Assembly (NCBI GenBank): GCA_034437215.1
Contig: DAOTVC010000039.1
Coordinates: 86,692-150,691, forward strand
Length of the DNA stretch: 64,000 nucleotides
DNA from: DAOTVC01 sp034437215
Lineage (GTDB): Bacteria; Chloroflexota; Anaerolineae; B4-G1; SLSP01
Direction: 5' to 3'
Part shown: positions 39,950-49,017 of the stretch, piece after piece
Layout: each line of letters starts with the position of its first letter
Numbering within the stretch: position 1 is the first letter of the stretch
Position numbers and translations under genes: made by a program
Notes under the pieces: model-generated
The model's input: the letters and a program-made list of their open reading frames with translations, nothing else
Told to the model about the DNA's origin: nothing
Database searches by the model: none

Positions 39950-41569
39950 ATGACAGAGCGAGGGCGACGAGGGATGCAGGGGATGACGTTGGTCGCGCTC
40001 TTGATCGCGCTGCTGGCCGGATGCGCTCCCCCGGCGCTGCAGACACCGGAACCCTCCGTGCCGACGCTGACGCTCACCTCGCCCCCCATTGACGAGAGCT
40101 GTGACTACTGCGCGGTACGCCGGACCCCGCTGGCGTCCGAGACGCCGATTGAGGAGCAGACGGCGAGCACGACCCCCACAGCCACCCTCCCCCCGACCAC
40201 TCCCGGGAAGAACGAGACGCCCACGGTCACGCAGCCTCCCGTGACGGCGACCGCGACCGCCCTCCCCCCTGAGCCAACCGTACCCCAGGAGACGCCGACG
40301 GGAGGGGGAGGTGTTGCCGTCTGGGAGACGCAGACGACCATCACGATGGCGGATTGGGCAGGGGCCCTCGTGCCCTCTACCCCCGAGCAGCCCTTCTATC
40401 CCTATCCGGCACTGAACTTCGATGCGGTGGGACCGCTCACCGCGCAGACCTATCCCGCCGTGGTGCTGGAAAACGCCTACGTCCGCGTGCTCCTGCTACC
40501 GCAGCTGGGCGGTCGGGTGCTCCACTGGGAGGACCGGGTCACGGGCCGGCGACTGACCTACTACAACCCCGCCATCAAGGTGACCCGTTGGGGCTACCGG
40601 GGGTGGTGGCTGGCGACGGGCGGCATCGAGTGGGCCTTTCCCACCGACGAACACGGTCTGAATGAGTACCGGCCCTGGCAGTACCGGCTCCTCGGGGGGG
40701 AGGGCTGGCGAGGCGTAAGAGTATGGGATCAGGACGACCGCACGGGGATGGAGGTGGCGGTGACCCTGCGCCTCTACGAGGGACGCAGCGACCTGGCCAT
40801 CGTGCCCCAGATCACTAACTCCACCGGCGAGTCCCAGGTCTTCCAATTCTGGATGAACGCCATGCTCACCCTCTCCGGGGGTCAGGGCCCCTCATCTGAT
40901 CTGACCTTCTGGGTTCCGACGGAGACGATGATGGTCCACTCGACGGGCGACGGCTCCCTTCCGGGACCGCGGAGCCTCGTCAGCTGGCCCGTATACCAGG
41001 GGCGGGACCTCAGCCGGCACGGCGAGTGGCGCAACTACCTGGGGCTCTTCGCCGTGGAGGCGCGCGGTGCTGCGGGGGCCTACGATCGGCAGGCCGAGCA
41101 GGGGATCGTGCGGGTCTACCCCTCCCAGGTCGCGCGAGGGGTCAAGATCTTTGCGCTGGGCGATCTGCCGGCGAATCTCTACACTGAAGGCGGCAGTCGC
41201 TACTTCGAGTTCTGGGGAGGCTACAACCGCACCTTCTTCCCGGAGGACTACGCGACGCTGGAGCCCGGTAGTCTGGTGAGCTGGGAGGAGCGCTGGTACC
41301 CCATCCACGGGATAGGAGGGCTGGACTGGGCCAACGGTGATCTGGCCCTTTCCCTGGAGGTGACAGGCGCGGGCGTGAGGGTAGGGGCCCAGGCCCCCTA
41401 CCCGATGTCGGTCACGCTCACCCTCTTACAACACGGGCAGCCCCAGGCCGTCTGGCAGCCGCAGTTAGGCCCGGCGACCCCCTTCCGCGCTGGGCATCCA
41501 GGTAGTGGGGAGGGCTGGACGCTGCGGGCAGAGCAGGGAGGCAGCCTGCTGGTAGAGATGCGGCCCTGA
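39950..41569 (+). CDS. Lipoprotein with DUF5107 domain
   Basis: A 539-aa lipoprotein with signal ending LLAGC (Cys25). A Thr/Pro linker follows (TASTTPTATLPPTTP to about residue 115). The DUF5107 domain covers ~140-450: VVLENAYVRVLLLPQLGGRVLHWED and GGIEWAFPTDEHG are its hallmark strings. DUF5107 proteins resemble aldose-epimerase or glycoside-handling folds, so carbohydrate binding at the cell surface is plausible. No catalytic assignment is possible. The start is supported by a GAGAGGAG sequence before the ATG. Confidence 0.8.
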   Translation: MTERGRRGMQGMTLVALLIALLAGCAPPALQTPEPSVPTLTLTSPPIDESCDYCAVRRTPLASETPIEEQTASTTPTATLPPTTPGKNETPTVTQPPVTATATALPPEPTVPQETPTGGGGVAVWETQTTITMADWAGALVPSTPEQPFYPYPALNFDAVGPLTAQTYPAVVLENAYVRVLLLPQLGGRVLHWEDRVTGRRLTYYNPAIKVTRWGYRGWWLATGGIEWAFPTDEHGLNEYRPWQYRLLGGEGWRGVRVWDQDDRTGMEVAVTLRLYEGRSDLAIVPQITNSTGESQVFQFWMNAMLTLSGGQGPSSDLTFWVPTETMMVHSTGDGSLPGPRSLVSWPVYQGRDLSRHGEWRNYLGLFAVEARGAAGAYDRQAEQGIVRVYPSQVARGVKIFALGDLPANLYTEGGSRYFEFWGGYNRTFFPEDYATLEPGSLVSWEERWYPIHGIGGLDWANGDLALSLEVTGAGVRVGAQAPYPMSVTLTLLQHGQPQAVWQPQLGPATPFRAGHPGSGEGWTLRAEQGGSLLVEMRP

Positions 41570-41583
41570 CCTGTGACGCCGGG

Positions 41584-42867
41584 TCAGCTGCCGAAGCCCA
41601 GAAAGCGTCGGAACCAGGAGACATCCTCCTTCACCGGCTCCTCCACCTCGGTGGCGCGGTGCGCCTCAGGCGCCGCGGTATGGACCTCACCCCGAGCCAG
41701 CTGCTCCAGGCTCCGCTCGGCTGCCGCCGCGACGTGGGCAACCCGATCCTGCGCCAACCTCTCCAGCGTCTCCTGGACGACGGAGGCACCATTCCCCAGA
41801 TAGACGAGGGCCTGGGCCAGAGAGGCACGCAGATAGGCGTTGGTGTCCTCGGCGAGGGGCAGGATGCGCGGCAGGACCGCAGGGTCCCCCAAGAGAGCCA
41901 GCCCCTCAATGGCAGCGGGGCGCGCGAGGGGGCTGGGATCATTCAACGCCATCTCCACCAATTGGGAAGCGGCCTCGAGATCCTGCAGCTCCCCGAGAGT
42001 GAGGGCCGTCGTACGGCGAATGCGCGGGTCGGGATCGAGGAGAAAGGTCCGAACGCGCAGCGCCGTCTCCACGCACCGCAGGCTTCCGAGGCTCTTGAGA
42101 GCCGCGAGGCGCAAGCTGGCGCTGCGATCCTCCAACACCTCGACGAGAACCTCGCAGGCCCGGGGATCACCGATGTCCCCCAGGGCCTTGGCCGCAAGAG
42201 AGCGGGCGCCCACGTAACCGCGCAGCACGCGCAGGAGAACGGGGACGGCGGTGGGGGCGGCCAAATCGCCCAGGGCGATGACCAGGGTCTTGACCACCGG
42301 CAGATCTCGGGGCGTCGGGGCCGCCATAGAGGCCTCCAGCATGGCGATCAGCTCCGGGATAGCCTCCACGGCCCCCAGGCGGCGGAGGGCGGTGATGGTC
42401 GTGCGCTGAATGCGCGCGTCCTCCGTCTGCAAGAGGGGCAGAAGTACCCGGGCGAGATCCCGAATCCCCAGCTTCCCTACGGCGTTGATAGCAGCGCGCC
42501 GCACGTAGAAGTTAGAATCCTCGAGCGCGTGGAGGAGCGCCATCTGCGCCTCCTTGGCGCGCAGCTGACCCAGAGCAATCGCGGCAGCACGCCGCACAAA
42601 GGAGCTCGGGTCACGCAGAGCGTCCATGAGGGGAAAGATGGCCTCCTCGTCCCCCAGGTGCCCCAGCGATTCAGCGGCGGCGCTGCGGACGTAGGTGTTG
42701 ACGTCCTCCTGCAGGGCAGTGATGAGGGCCGGGACGGCTTCAAGGGCGTGGGCCTTGCCGAGCTCGGTCGCCGCTTGGGAGCGCATGCGCGGGTTGGGGC
42801 TCTCTAAATTGCGGATCCAGCGTTGTACATCGGGTCCAACTGAACGTTCTTCTTCCTTTTCAATCAC
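41584..42867 (-). CDS. HEAT-repeat protein, phycocyanobilin-lyase-like repeats
   Basis: A 427-aa soluble all-helical protein built of about ten HEAT repeats, each with an A/LG-DP pattern: MRSQAATELGKAHALEAVPALITAL, AESLGHLGDEEAIFPLMDAL and so on. It is probably a scaffold for protein binding; no enzyme motif is seen. A longer frame reaches 43110, but the first 80 residues there lack repeat character and overlap the nusA promoter. GTG at 42867 with AGAAAGG upstream gives VIEKEEERSVGPDVQRW, so it was chosen. Divergent from nusA. Confidence 0.8.
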   Translation of the reverse strand: MIEKEEERSVGPDVQRWIRNLESPNPRMRSQAATELGKAHALEAVPALITALQEDVNTYVRSAAAESLGHLGDEEAIFPLMDALRDPSSFVRRAAAIALGQLRAKEAQMALLHALEDSNFYVRRAAINAVGKLGIRDLARVLLPLLQTEDARIQRTTITALRRLGAVEAIPELIAMLEASMAAPTPRDLPVVKTLVIALGDLAAPTAVPVLLRVLRGYVGARSLAAKALGDIGDPRACEVLVEVLEDRSASLRLAALKSLGSLRCVETALRVRTFLLDPDPRIRRTTALTLGELQDLEAASQLVEMALNDPSPLARPAAIEGLALLGDPAVLPRILPLAEDTNAYLRASLAQALVYLGNGASVVQETLERLAQDRVAHVAAAAERSLEQLARGEVHTAAPEAHRATEVEEPVKEDVSWFRRFLGFGS

Positions 42868-42999
42868 GTACTTAAACCTTTCTACACCTTGTAGTGGCTC
42901 GAGCGTACTCGGGCACCGGCTAGTATAGCACAAGCTTAGGCGAAAGCCAGCTTTGCGCGTGAATCTCAATTTGAGGAGAGGGCTCGGGGATGCGAAACC

Positions 43000-43028
43000 T
43001 TGCGTAAAGGGTGCAGCTGTGCTATAAT
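43000..43028 (+). promoter_or_regulatory. Sigma-70-type promoter of the nusA operon
   Basis: -35 TTGCGT (43000-43005), a 17-bp spacer and -10 TATAAT (43023-43028). It leaves a leader of about 110 nt before the nusA ATG. Confidence 0.75.
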
Positions 43029-43061
43029 AGCCCTCGCACAAGGGCATACGAGCACGCCTAG

Positions 43062-43090
43062 AAAGTGGGGTTTCCCCCCACTTTTCTTTG
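43062..43090 (+). terminator. Intrinsic terminator/attenuator in the nusA leader
   Basis: AAAGTGGGG, a 5-base loop, CCCCACTTT, then TTCTTTG: a 9-bp stem with a U-rich tail between the promoter and the nusA start. This is consistent with attenuation of the operon. Confidence 0.7.
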
Positions 43091-43148
43091 TAGTGCGGAG
43101 GGGTGCGCATAAGGTTCGCGTTGCTGTAAGGTGGAGGAAGATTTATTC

Positions 43149-45227
43149 ATGAAAAGCGAATTCGCTTTGGCGTTCAATCAGATCTGTGCAGAGTACAATC
43201 TACCACGAGATATCGTTTTGGAAGCGGTAGAGGCTGCATTGGTGACCGCTTACCGGCGCGACTGGAAGGTGGACACCAATCAGAACATCGCCGCTGAGAT
43301 CAGTATGGACACCGGACTTGCCAAGATCTACGTGGAAAAGGAGGTCGTGCAGGAGGAGGTTGAAGATCCCCTCGCCCAGATCGCGGAAAAACGAGCACGA
43401 CGCAAACATCCTAAGGCCCACGTGGGTGACCACATCATGGTGGATGTGACCCCGCGCGATTTCGGACGGATCGCCGCGCAGACCGCGAAGCAGGTCATCA
43501 CTCAGCGCCTGCGGGAAGCAGAGCGCGACAGTCAGTACAACCGTTTCAGCCGTCAGGCCAACGAGATCATCATCGGCACCGTCCAGTCCATCGCCCCGCA
43601 CGGCATCACCCTCCACTTGGAACGCACCGAAGAAGCTCACATGCCCCGCCGGGAGCAGATCCCCGGGGAGCGTTACTCCCTGCACCAGAAGATCCGCGTC
43701 TACGTGGTGGACGTGCACCGCACGCCCCGCGGTCCGCAGATCACCGTCTCGCGCAGCCATCCCAACATGCTCCGCCGCCTCATGGAACTTGAGGTACCGG
43801 AGCTCCGTGCCGGGCAGGTGGAGATCAAGGCCATCGCCCGGGAGGCCGGCACCCGCTCCAAGATCGCCGTCATCAGCCGCCAGGAAGGTCTGGACCCGGT
43901 GGGCGCATGCGTGGGCATGCGCGGCATCCGCATCCAGACCATCTCCCGCGAGTTGAATGGGGAGCGCATCGACATTCTGGAGTGGGACGCCGAGATGAAG
44001 CAGTTCGTCGCTAACGCGCTGAGCATTGATCGAGTGGTAAGCGTGATCTTGGATGAGAACGCGCCGAGCAGCAAGACGGCGTCGGTCGTCGTCATGGACG
44101 ATCACCTCTCGTTGGCCATCGGGCGCTCCGGACAGAACGCCCGGCTGGCAGCGAAGTTGACGGGATGGCGTGTGGACATCCAGGGCATCACCGAAGCGGC
44201 TATCTGGGCGCTACAGCAGATCAATGAGGCGCCGGAGATTCTGGCTAAGGAGCCGGAGGTTGTCGCTCGGGTACCGCGTCTGGCAAACATCATCAGCTCA
44301 CACGAGACCGATCGCTATCCCTACACCGACGAAGAGGTGCACATCATCCGCGACGTGGTGGAAGGGGTGCGCATGGCCTTGATCGCGCAGCGCGAACGGG
44401 AGCGTCCTGGCTCCAAGCAGGCACGGGCGCGGCGTGAAGCACAGGAGAAGGCGAAGGCGCGCCGGCGTGAGGCCGAGAAAGAGGCCCGGGCCACCGTGCC
44501 CGCCGAGGCCTACGCGGCCCCTCTGGAGACCTTGGATCTTGCAGAGAAGACCCTGGGGCACCTGCGGAACAACGAGATCGGCAACGTCGGCGAGGTGATG
44601 GAGCGCATCGCGCTAGGCGACGAAGCGCTGCTCATGCTCACCGGCGTCGGCGCGAAAGCGCTCAACGAGATCAAGGAAGCCGTGGAGCAGAGCGACTTCC
44701 ACTTCACGATGGAGGGGGAGGAGGTCGAAGAGGTCGAGGAGGCGGTCGCCGAGGTTGCCGTTGCAGCGGAAGCGCCCTCCGAAGCGGAGGCGCCTGATGT
44801 CACCGAGGTCGCAGAGGCGGTCGAGGCCGCAGCCGAGGTCGCAGAGGAGGCCCTGCCCAGCGTCGAGGAAGAAGAGGTCGAGGTCGAAGCAGAGCCAGCT
44901 GCTGTGGAGATTGAAGAGGAAGAGGCCCCTGAAGAGGCGGCTCTCGAACCTGCTGAAGAACCTGCTTTGGAAGAGGAAGAGCTCGTCGAGGAAGAAGAGG
45001 AAGAGCCGGTCTTCACCCTTGAAGAGGTGCTCGATGCCCCTCCCCGCTACGAGTACGAAGGGGAAGAGGATGAGGAGATCTTCGAGCAGGGCGGCACCAA
45101 GAAGCGCCGCCGCAAGAAGCGCAAGCAACATACCCTCGTCTACGATGAGGACAGCGGCGAGACCTTTGCCGTTCGCAAACGCCGCCGCCGCCCCGAAAAG
45201 GATTGGGAAGAGTACCTGGATGTTTAG
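43149..45227 (+). CDS. nusA: Transcription factor NusA with extended C-terminus
   Basis: RNA polymerase-binding elongation/termination factor (692 aa, versus about 350-500 for most). The N-terminal domain, an S1 domain (IIIGTVQSIAPHGITLHL) and two KH domains (ACVGMRGIRIQTISRELNGE; LAIGRSGQNARLAAKLTGW) occupy residues 1-~350. Then a basic coiled region, a helix-hairpin-helix-like unit (LGHLRNNEIGNVGEVMERI, ALLMLTGVGAKALNEIKEAV) at ~455-515, an acidic Glu-rich low-complexity stretch of ~130 residues, and a short basic tail. RNA-binding motifs are intact. GTG at 43131 is possible, but ATG at 43149 has GGAGG eleven bases upstream. rimP is not upstream, unlike the classic operon. Confidence 0.95.
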   Translation: MKSEFALAFNQICAEYNLPRDIVLEAVEAALVTAYRRDWKVDTNQNIAAEISMDTGLAKIYVEKEVVQEEVEDPLAQIAEKRARRKHPKAHVGDHIMVDVTPRDFGRIAAQTAKQVITQRLREAERDSQYNRFSRQANEIIIGTVQSIAPHGITLHLERTEEAHMPRREQIPGERYSLHQKIRVYVVDVHRTPRGPQITVSRSHPNMLRRLMELEVPELRAGQVEIKAIAREAGTRSKIAVISRQEGLDPVGACVGMRGIRIQTISRELNGERIDILEWDAEMKQFVANALSIDRVVSVILDENAPSSKTASVVVMDDHLSLAIGRSGQNARLAAKLTGWRVDIQGITEAAIWALQQINEAPEILAKEPEVVARVPRLANIISSHETDRYPYTDEEVHIIRDVVEGVRMALIAQRERERPGSKQARARREAQEKAKARRREAEKEARATVPAEAYAAPLETLDLAEKTLGHLRNNEIGNVGEVMERIALGDEALLMLTGVGAKALNEIKEAVEQSDFHFTMEGEEVEEVEEAVAEVAVAAEAPSEAEAPDVTEVAEAVEAAAEVAEEALPSVEEEEVEVEAEPAAVEIEEEEAPEEAALEPAEEPALEEEELVEEEEEEPVFTLEEVLDAPPRYEYEGEEDEEIFEQGGTKKRRRKKRKQHTLVYDEDSGETFAVRKRRRRPEKDWEEYLDV

Positions 45228-45332
45228 CCGTGCGTAAGTCCGCTTTGGTCGAACTTGAAATTCCGTCGCACTGTTCCGTGAAATGATGAAACGACGGTAA
45301 GTCCTAGTCCTACGGGTAACAGAGAGGACCTG

Positions 45333-45366
45333 GGTGCCAGAGTGGATATACTCTGGCACCTTTTTA
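45333..45366 (+). terminator. Intrinsic terminator between nusA and rnpM
   Basis: GGTGCCAGAG, an 8-base loop, CTCTGGCACC, then TTTTTA. A 10-bp perfect stem and T-run inside the operon suggest partial termination. Confidence 0.85.
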
Positions 45367-45387
45367 TCTGAAAGAAAGATAGTACGG

Positions 45388-45732
45388 ATGATGAAGGGAA
45401 AGAGCAAACGTAAAGGTGCACAACCACGCAGAGTGCCGGAACGAACCTGCATAGCGTGTCGCACGAAGCGCCCCAAGCGTTCCCTCGTTCGTGTCGTTCG
45501 CACTCCCGCGGGAGAGGTGATCGTCGACGAGAAGGGCAAGGCGAATGGGCGCGGAGCCTACCTCTGCGCTCAACGCAGCTGCTGGGAGACGGCACTACAG
45601 CACCGGAGCCTCAATCGGGCCCTGCGCGCTGCGCCCACTCCCGAGGAGTTGCAGACGCTGGAGGCTTATGCCGCGTCGCTCCCCATCAATCTGGAGTCGA
45701 CGGACTCATCCGCCGAAACCGAAGAAGTATGA
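45388..45732 (+). CDS. rnpM: RNase P modulator RnpM / YlxR (DUF448)
   Basis: Small RNA-binding protein (114 aa) of the YlxR family. Hallmarks: RTCIACRTKRPKRSLVRVVR and GKANGRGAYLC. It is in its classic place between nusA and infB. The L7Ae-like ylxQ gene often found here is absent. Either of two adjacent ATGs (45388, 45391) may be used. Confidence 0.9.
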   Translation: MMKGKSKRKGAQPRRVPERTCIACRTKRPKRSLVRVVRTPAGEVIVDEKGKANGRGAYLCAQRSCWETALQHRSLNRALRAAPTPEELQTLEAYAASLPINLESTDSSAETEEV

Positions 45733-45744
45733 AGGAGGCTAAGG

Positions 45745-47553
45745 ATGAAAGAAACAACAGAACAGATTAATGAGATTACAGTTCCAGAGGTCATAACCGT
45801 TCGAGATCTGGCCGAACTGCTCGAGGTCAGCCCCATTCAGCTGATCAAGACTCTGATGAGCAACGGTATGTTGGCAAGCATCAATCAGCAGATTGACTAT
45901 GATACGGCGGCCATTATCTCCGCCGAGTATGGATACGAAGCGAAGCCTCCCTACCCCGATATTACCGAAGAAGAGGGGGCAGAGACGGAGCTCTCCTCCT
46001 GGCAGCGTCTATTGATCGGCGAAGAGGAGGAGAATCTCTGCTCTCGCCCCCCGGTGGTGACCGTCCTGGGTCACGTCGACCACGGCAAGACCTCTCTCCT
46101 GGATGCCATCCGCCACGCCGACGTCGTCGGACAGGAGAGCGGCGGCATTACCCAGCACATCGGGGCCTACATGATCAAACACAACAACCGCCGGATCACC
46201 TTCCTGGACACACCGGGGCACGAGGCCTTCACCGCCATGCGAGCCCGAGGCGCCCACACGACGGATATCGCCGTCCTCGTCGTCGCCGCCGACGATGGGG
46301 TCAAGCCGCAGACCATCGAGGCGATCAACCACGCGCGCGCCGCCCACGTGCCCATTCTCGTGGCCCTCAACAAGATCGATAAAGCCAACGCCCGACCCGA
46401 GTACGTGAAGCAGGAGCTCTCCGACCAGGGGCTGACCCCCGACGAGTGGGGAGGCAACACGATGATCATCCCCGTCTCCGCCAAGCGGCAGGAGGGGTTG
46501 GAGGATCTGCTGGAAGCTATCATTCTGCTGGCCGACGAGGTCTGCGTACAGGCCAACCCCGAGAGCCGGGCCATCGGCGCCGTGCTGGAGGGCAAGCTCG
46601 ACAAGCGTCGCGGCTCCCTGGCCACGGTACTGGTGATGAACGGCACCCTGCGGACCGGCGACGTGGTCGTCGTCGGCCAGACCTGGGGCAAGGTGCGCGC
46701 CCTGGAAGACGAGAAGGGGCAGCGTCACCGGACGGCTCCTCCGGGCACACCCGCCGTGTTGATCGGTCTGCACGACGTTCCGGCTGCCGGCGATCGGTTA
46801 GAGGTGATCGAAGACGAGCGCACCGCCCGAGCCATTGCTCAGAAGCGGCAGGATGCAGCCCGTCTGGAGAGTCAGGGCACCGTCAGGCGCACCCTCTCCC
46901 TCGATGATATCTCCGCCCGCATTCGTGAGGGGGAGGTGAAGGAGCTGAACGTCGTCATCAAGACGGACGTGCAGGGATCCATCGAGCCCATCGTCAACTC
47001 CCTGGAGAATCTGAGTGGGGAGGACGTCAAGGTCAACATCGTCAACGTCGCCGCCGGCAACATCACCGAATCGGACATCAACCTGGCCCTGGCCTCGGAG
47101 GCCATCGTCTTGGGCTTCCGCGTCAACGTCGACACGGCCGCGCGGCGCATGGCGGACAGCGAGGGCATCGACATCCACATCTACGAGATCATCTACCACC
47201 TCGTGGACGACGTACAGAAGGCCATGAAGGGGTTGTTGGAGCCCAACTACGTTGAGAAGGTCATCGGCCAAGCCGACGTGCGGGCCATCTTTGACATTCC
47301 CCGTGTGGGGCGTATCGCCGGTTGTTATGTCACCGGCGGGCTGATCAAGCGCAACGCTAAAGTCCGCGTCTTCGACGAGAATCGCCACATGGTCTATGAA
47401 GGCTCCCTCGGATCGCTGAAGCGTTTCGAGGAGGACGTGCGCGAGGTCCGGCAGGGCTACGAGTGTGGTGTTGGCATCGACGGCTTCGATGACGTCGAAG
47501 TCGGCCACATCCTCCAGTTCTACGTCCTGGAACGCGAAGAGCGCGAGATCTAA
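45745..47553 (+). CDS. infB: Translation initiation factor IF-2 (short form)
   Basis: GTPase delivering initiator tRNA (602 aa; short form without the long N-terminal extension). G1 GHVDHGKTS, G3 DTPGH and G4 NKID are present, followed by domains II, III and IV (EPNYVEKVIGQADVRAIFDIPRVGRIAGCYV). The IF2-N-like segment is at residues 10-60. RBS AGGAGG lies upstream of the ATG. Confidence 0.97.
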   Translation: MKETTEQINEITVPEVITVRDLAELLEVSPIQLIKTLMSNGMLASINQQIDYDTAAIISAEYGYEAKPPYPDITEEEGAETELSSWQRLLIGEEEENLCSRPPVVTVLGHVDHGKTSLLDAIRHADVVGQESGGITQHIGAYMIKHNNRRITFLDTPGHEAFTAMRARGAHTTDIAVLVVAADDGVKPQTIEAINHARAAHVPILVALNKIDKANARPEYVKQELSDQGLTPDEWGGNTMIIPVSAKRQEGLEDLLEAIILLADEVCVQANPESRAIGAVLEGKLDKRRGSLATVLVMNGTLRTGDVVVVGQTWGKVRALEDEKGQRHRTAPPGTPAVLIGLHDVPAAGDRLEVIEDERTARAIAQKRQDAARLESQGTVRRTLSLDDISARIREGEVKELNVVIKTDVQGSIEPIVNSLENLSGEDVKVNIVNVAAGNITESDINLALASEAIVLGFRVNVDTAARRMADSEGIDIHIYEIIYHLVDDVQKAMKGLLEPNYVEKVIGQADVRAIFDIPRVGRIAGCYVTGGLIKRNAKVRVFDENRHMVYEGSLGSLKRFEEDVREVRQGYECGVGIDGFDDVEVGHILQFYVLEREEREI

Positions 47554-47571
47554 AAGGACCGTTTGACACGA

Positions 47572-47603
47572 GGGGCCGACCCCCGCCGGGTTCGGTCCCT
47601 CGC
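47572..47603 (+). promoter_or_regulatory. Intercistronic hairpin before rbfA
   Basis: GAGGGGCCGACCC pairs imperfectly with GGGTTCGGTCCCTC, just after the infB stop and before the rbfA RBS. It has no T-run; it may be an mRNA processing or stability element. Confidence 0.5.
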
Positions 47604-47623
47604 GCAGCGAACGAAAGGAGCAT

Positions 47624-48058
47624 ATGGGTAAGAAGTACCTAAATCGCGTCGGAAATCTCATCCAACGCAAGGTCACACAGTTACTCCTGATGGAGAGCAA
47701 AGATCCGCGCCTCGCTGAGGTGACGATCACCGACGTCACAGTCAACCGTGACACCTCCCGAGCCGAGATCTTCTACAGCATCATCGGCGACCCGGAGGAA
47801 CGGCAAGAGGTCCAGGCGGCCCTGGATCACGCCGCCGGGTGGATGCGGGCCGAGATGGCCCCCACTCTACGCCTGCGCAACATCCCCGAACTCGTCTTTA
47901 CCTACGACCCGTCCCTGGCGTATGGGGCGCACATAGAAGAGCTTTTGGATCGGCTACAGGAGGAGAGCGAAGAGCACGATGACGACTACGAAGAGCACGT
48001 TGACGACGAAGAGCACGTTGACGACGAATCAGATTCAGCAGGCGAAGCAGCTGCTTAG
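47624..48058 (+). CDS. rbfA: Ribosome-binding factor A
   Basis: 30S maturation factor (144 aa) with a KH-like fold: NRVGNLIQRKVTQLLLMESKDPRL and VTINRDTSRA-type strands (TDVTVNRDTSRAEIFYSI). The acidic C-terminal tail (YEEHVDDEEHVDDESD) is encoded by an 18-base tandem duplication that also lies inside the next gene. RBS AAAGGAG lies before the ATG. The stop is 80 bases past the start of the nrnA-like gene. Confidence 0.93.
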   Translation: MGKKYLNRVGNLIQRKVTQLLLMESKDPRLAEVTITDVTVNRDTSRAEIFYSIIGDPEERQEVQAALDHAAGWMRAEMAPTLRLRNIPELVFTYDPSLAYGAHIEELLDRLQEESEEHDDDYEEHVDDEEHVDDESDSAGEAAA

Positions 48059-48992
48059 GGAGGCGGAACGCCCCCTGCTCATCGCCCATCCCCGTCCCGA
48101 TGGGGACACCATCGGCTGTACGCTGGCGCTGCGGCTGGTCCTGCTGCAGCTGGAGAAGGAGCCCATCAGCGCCTGCGTCCATCCCATCCCTGCTAACTAC
48201 ACGTACCTACCGGGCGCCGGAGAGTTCGTGCAAGAGGTCCCCGAAGATGCCAATATCGATCTGGTGGTCGCCATCGACATGAGCGATCTCTCCCGCACCG
48301 GCGGGCTCTATAAAGAGAGTTGGCGCGAGAAGTACCCGCTGCTGGTCATCGACCACCACGAGACCAACGCGGCCTTTGGGGACGTGAACATCGTCGAGCC
48401 GGAAGCCGCGGCGACGGCCCTACCCCTGATCGAAGTCATCGAGGCCCTGGGCGTGCCGGTGGTCGACGATATCGCCACCTGTCTCCTGGCGGCGATCCTC
48501 ACCGACACGCGGGGACTGCGCACCGACGCCACCACCTCGCAGCTCCTCAACCTCGTCGCCGACCTGGCGGAGCGCGGCGGCGACTACCAGGCGGTCGTGC
48601 AGCGGTCGATGGACGCCGTCCCCTACCAGCAGATGAAGGCCTGGGGCGAGGTCCTCAGCCGCCTACACCTGGAGGGACGCATGGCCTGGGCCACCTTCCC
48701 CCTGGAGATCAAAGAGGCCATGGGCATCGAGGATCACGACGACCTCAACCTGGGCAACTTCCTCTCGCAGATCGCCGAGGCGGACATCATCGCCTCCTTT
48801 CTGGAGATGCGGGACGGCACGATCAAGGTCAGCTTCCGCTCGCGGCCCGGCTACAACGTGGCCTGGATCGCCGATACCCTCGGTGGCGGCGGGCACCGGC
48901 AAGCTGCCGGCTGCTCCGTCCCCGGCCCCCTCGATGAAGCCGTCGACCTGGTGCTTCCCCTGGTGCGCAAGGAGCTGACCGGCAGCGCGTAA
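47979..48992 (+). CDS. nrnA: DHH-family phosphoesterase (NrnA-like)
   Basis: Oligoribonuclease/pAp phosphatase-type enzyme (337 aa). The N-terminal DHH domain has IAHPRPDGDTIGC and VIDHHETNAAFG; the C-terminal DHHA1 domain has GGGGHRQAAG. This operon position between rbfA and truB is classic. ATG at 47979 lies 80 bases inside rbfA with a strong AGGAGGAGAG upstream; the N-terminal Thr/Ser-rich KSTLTT duplication is shared with rbfA DNA in another frame. If initiation were later (a TTG), about 15 residues would be lost. Confidence 0.9.
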   Translation: MTTTKSTLTTKSTLTTNQIQQAKQLLREAERPLLIAHPRPDGDTIGCTLALRLVLLQLEKEPISACVHPIPANYTYLPGAGEFVQEVPEDANIDLVVAIDMSDLSRTGGLYKESWREKYPLLVIDHHETNAAFGDVNIVEPEAAATALPLIEVIEALGVPVVDDIATCLLAAILTDTRGLRTDATTSQLLNLVADLAERGGDYQAVVQRSMDAVPYQQMKAWGEVLSRLHLEGRMAWATFPLEIKEAMGIEDHDDLNLGNFLSQIAEADIIASFLEMRDGTIKVSFRSRPGYNVAWIADTLGGGGHRQAAGCSVPGPLDEAVDLVLPLVRKELTGSA

Positions 48993-49017
48993 GTTTGCAG
49001 TTCGCTGCCCGCCACTC

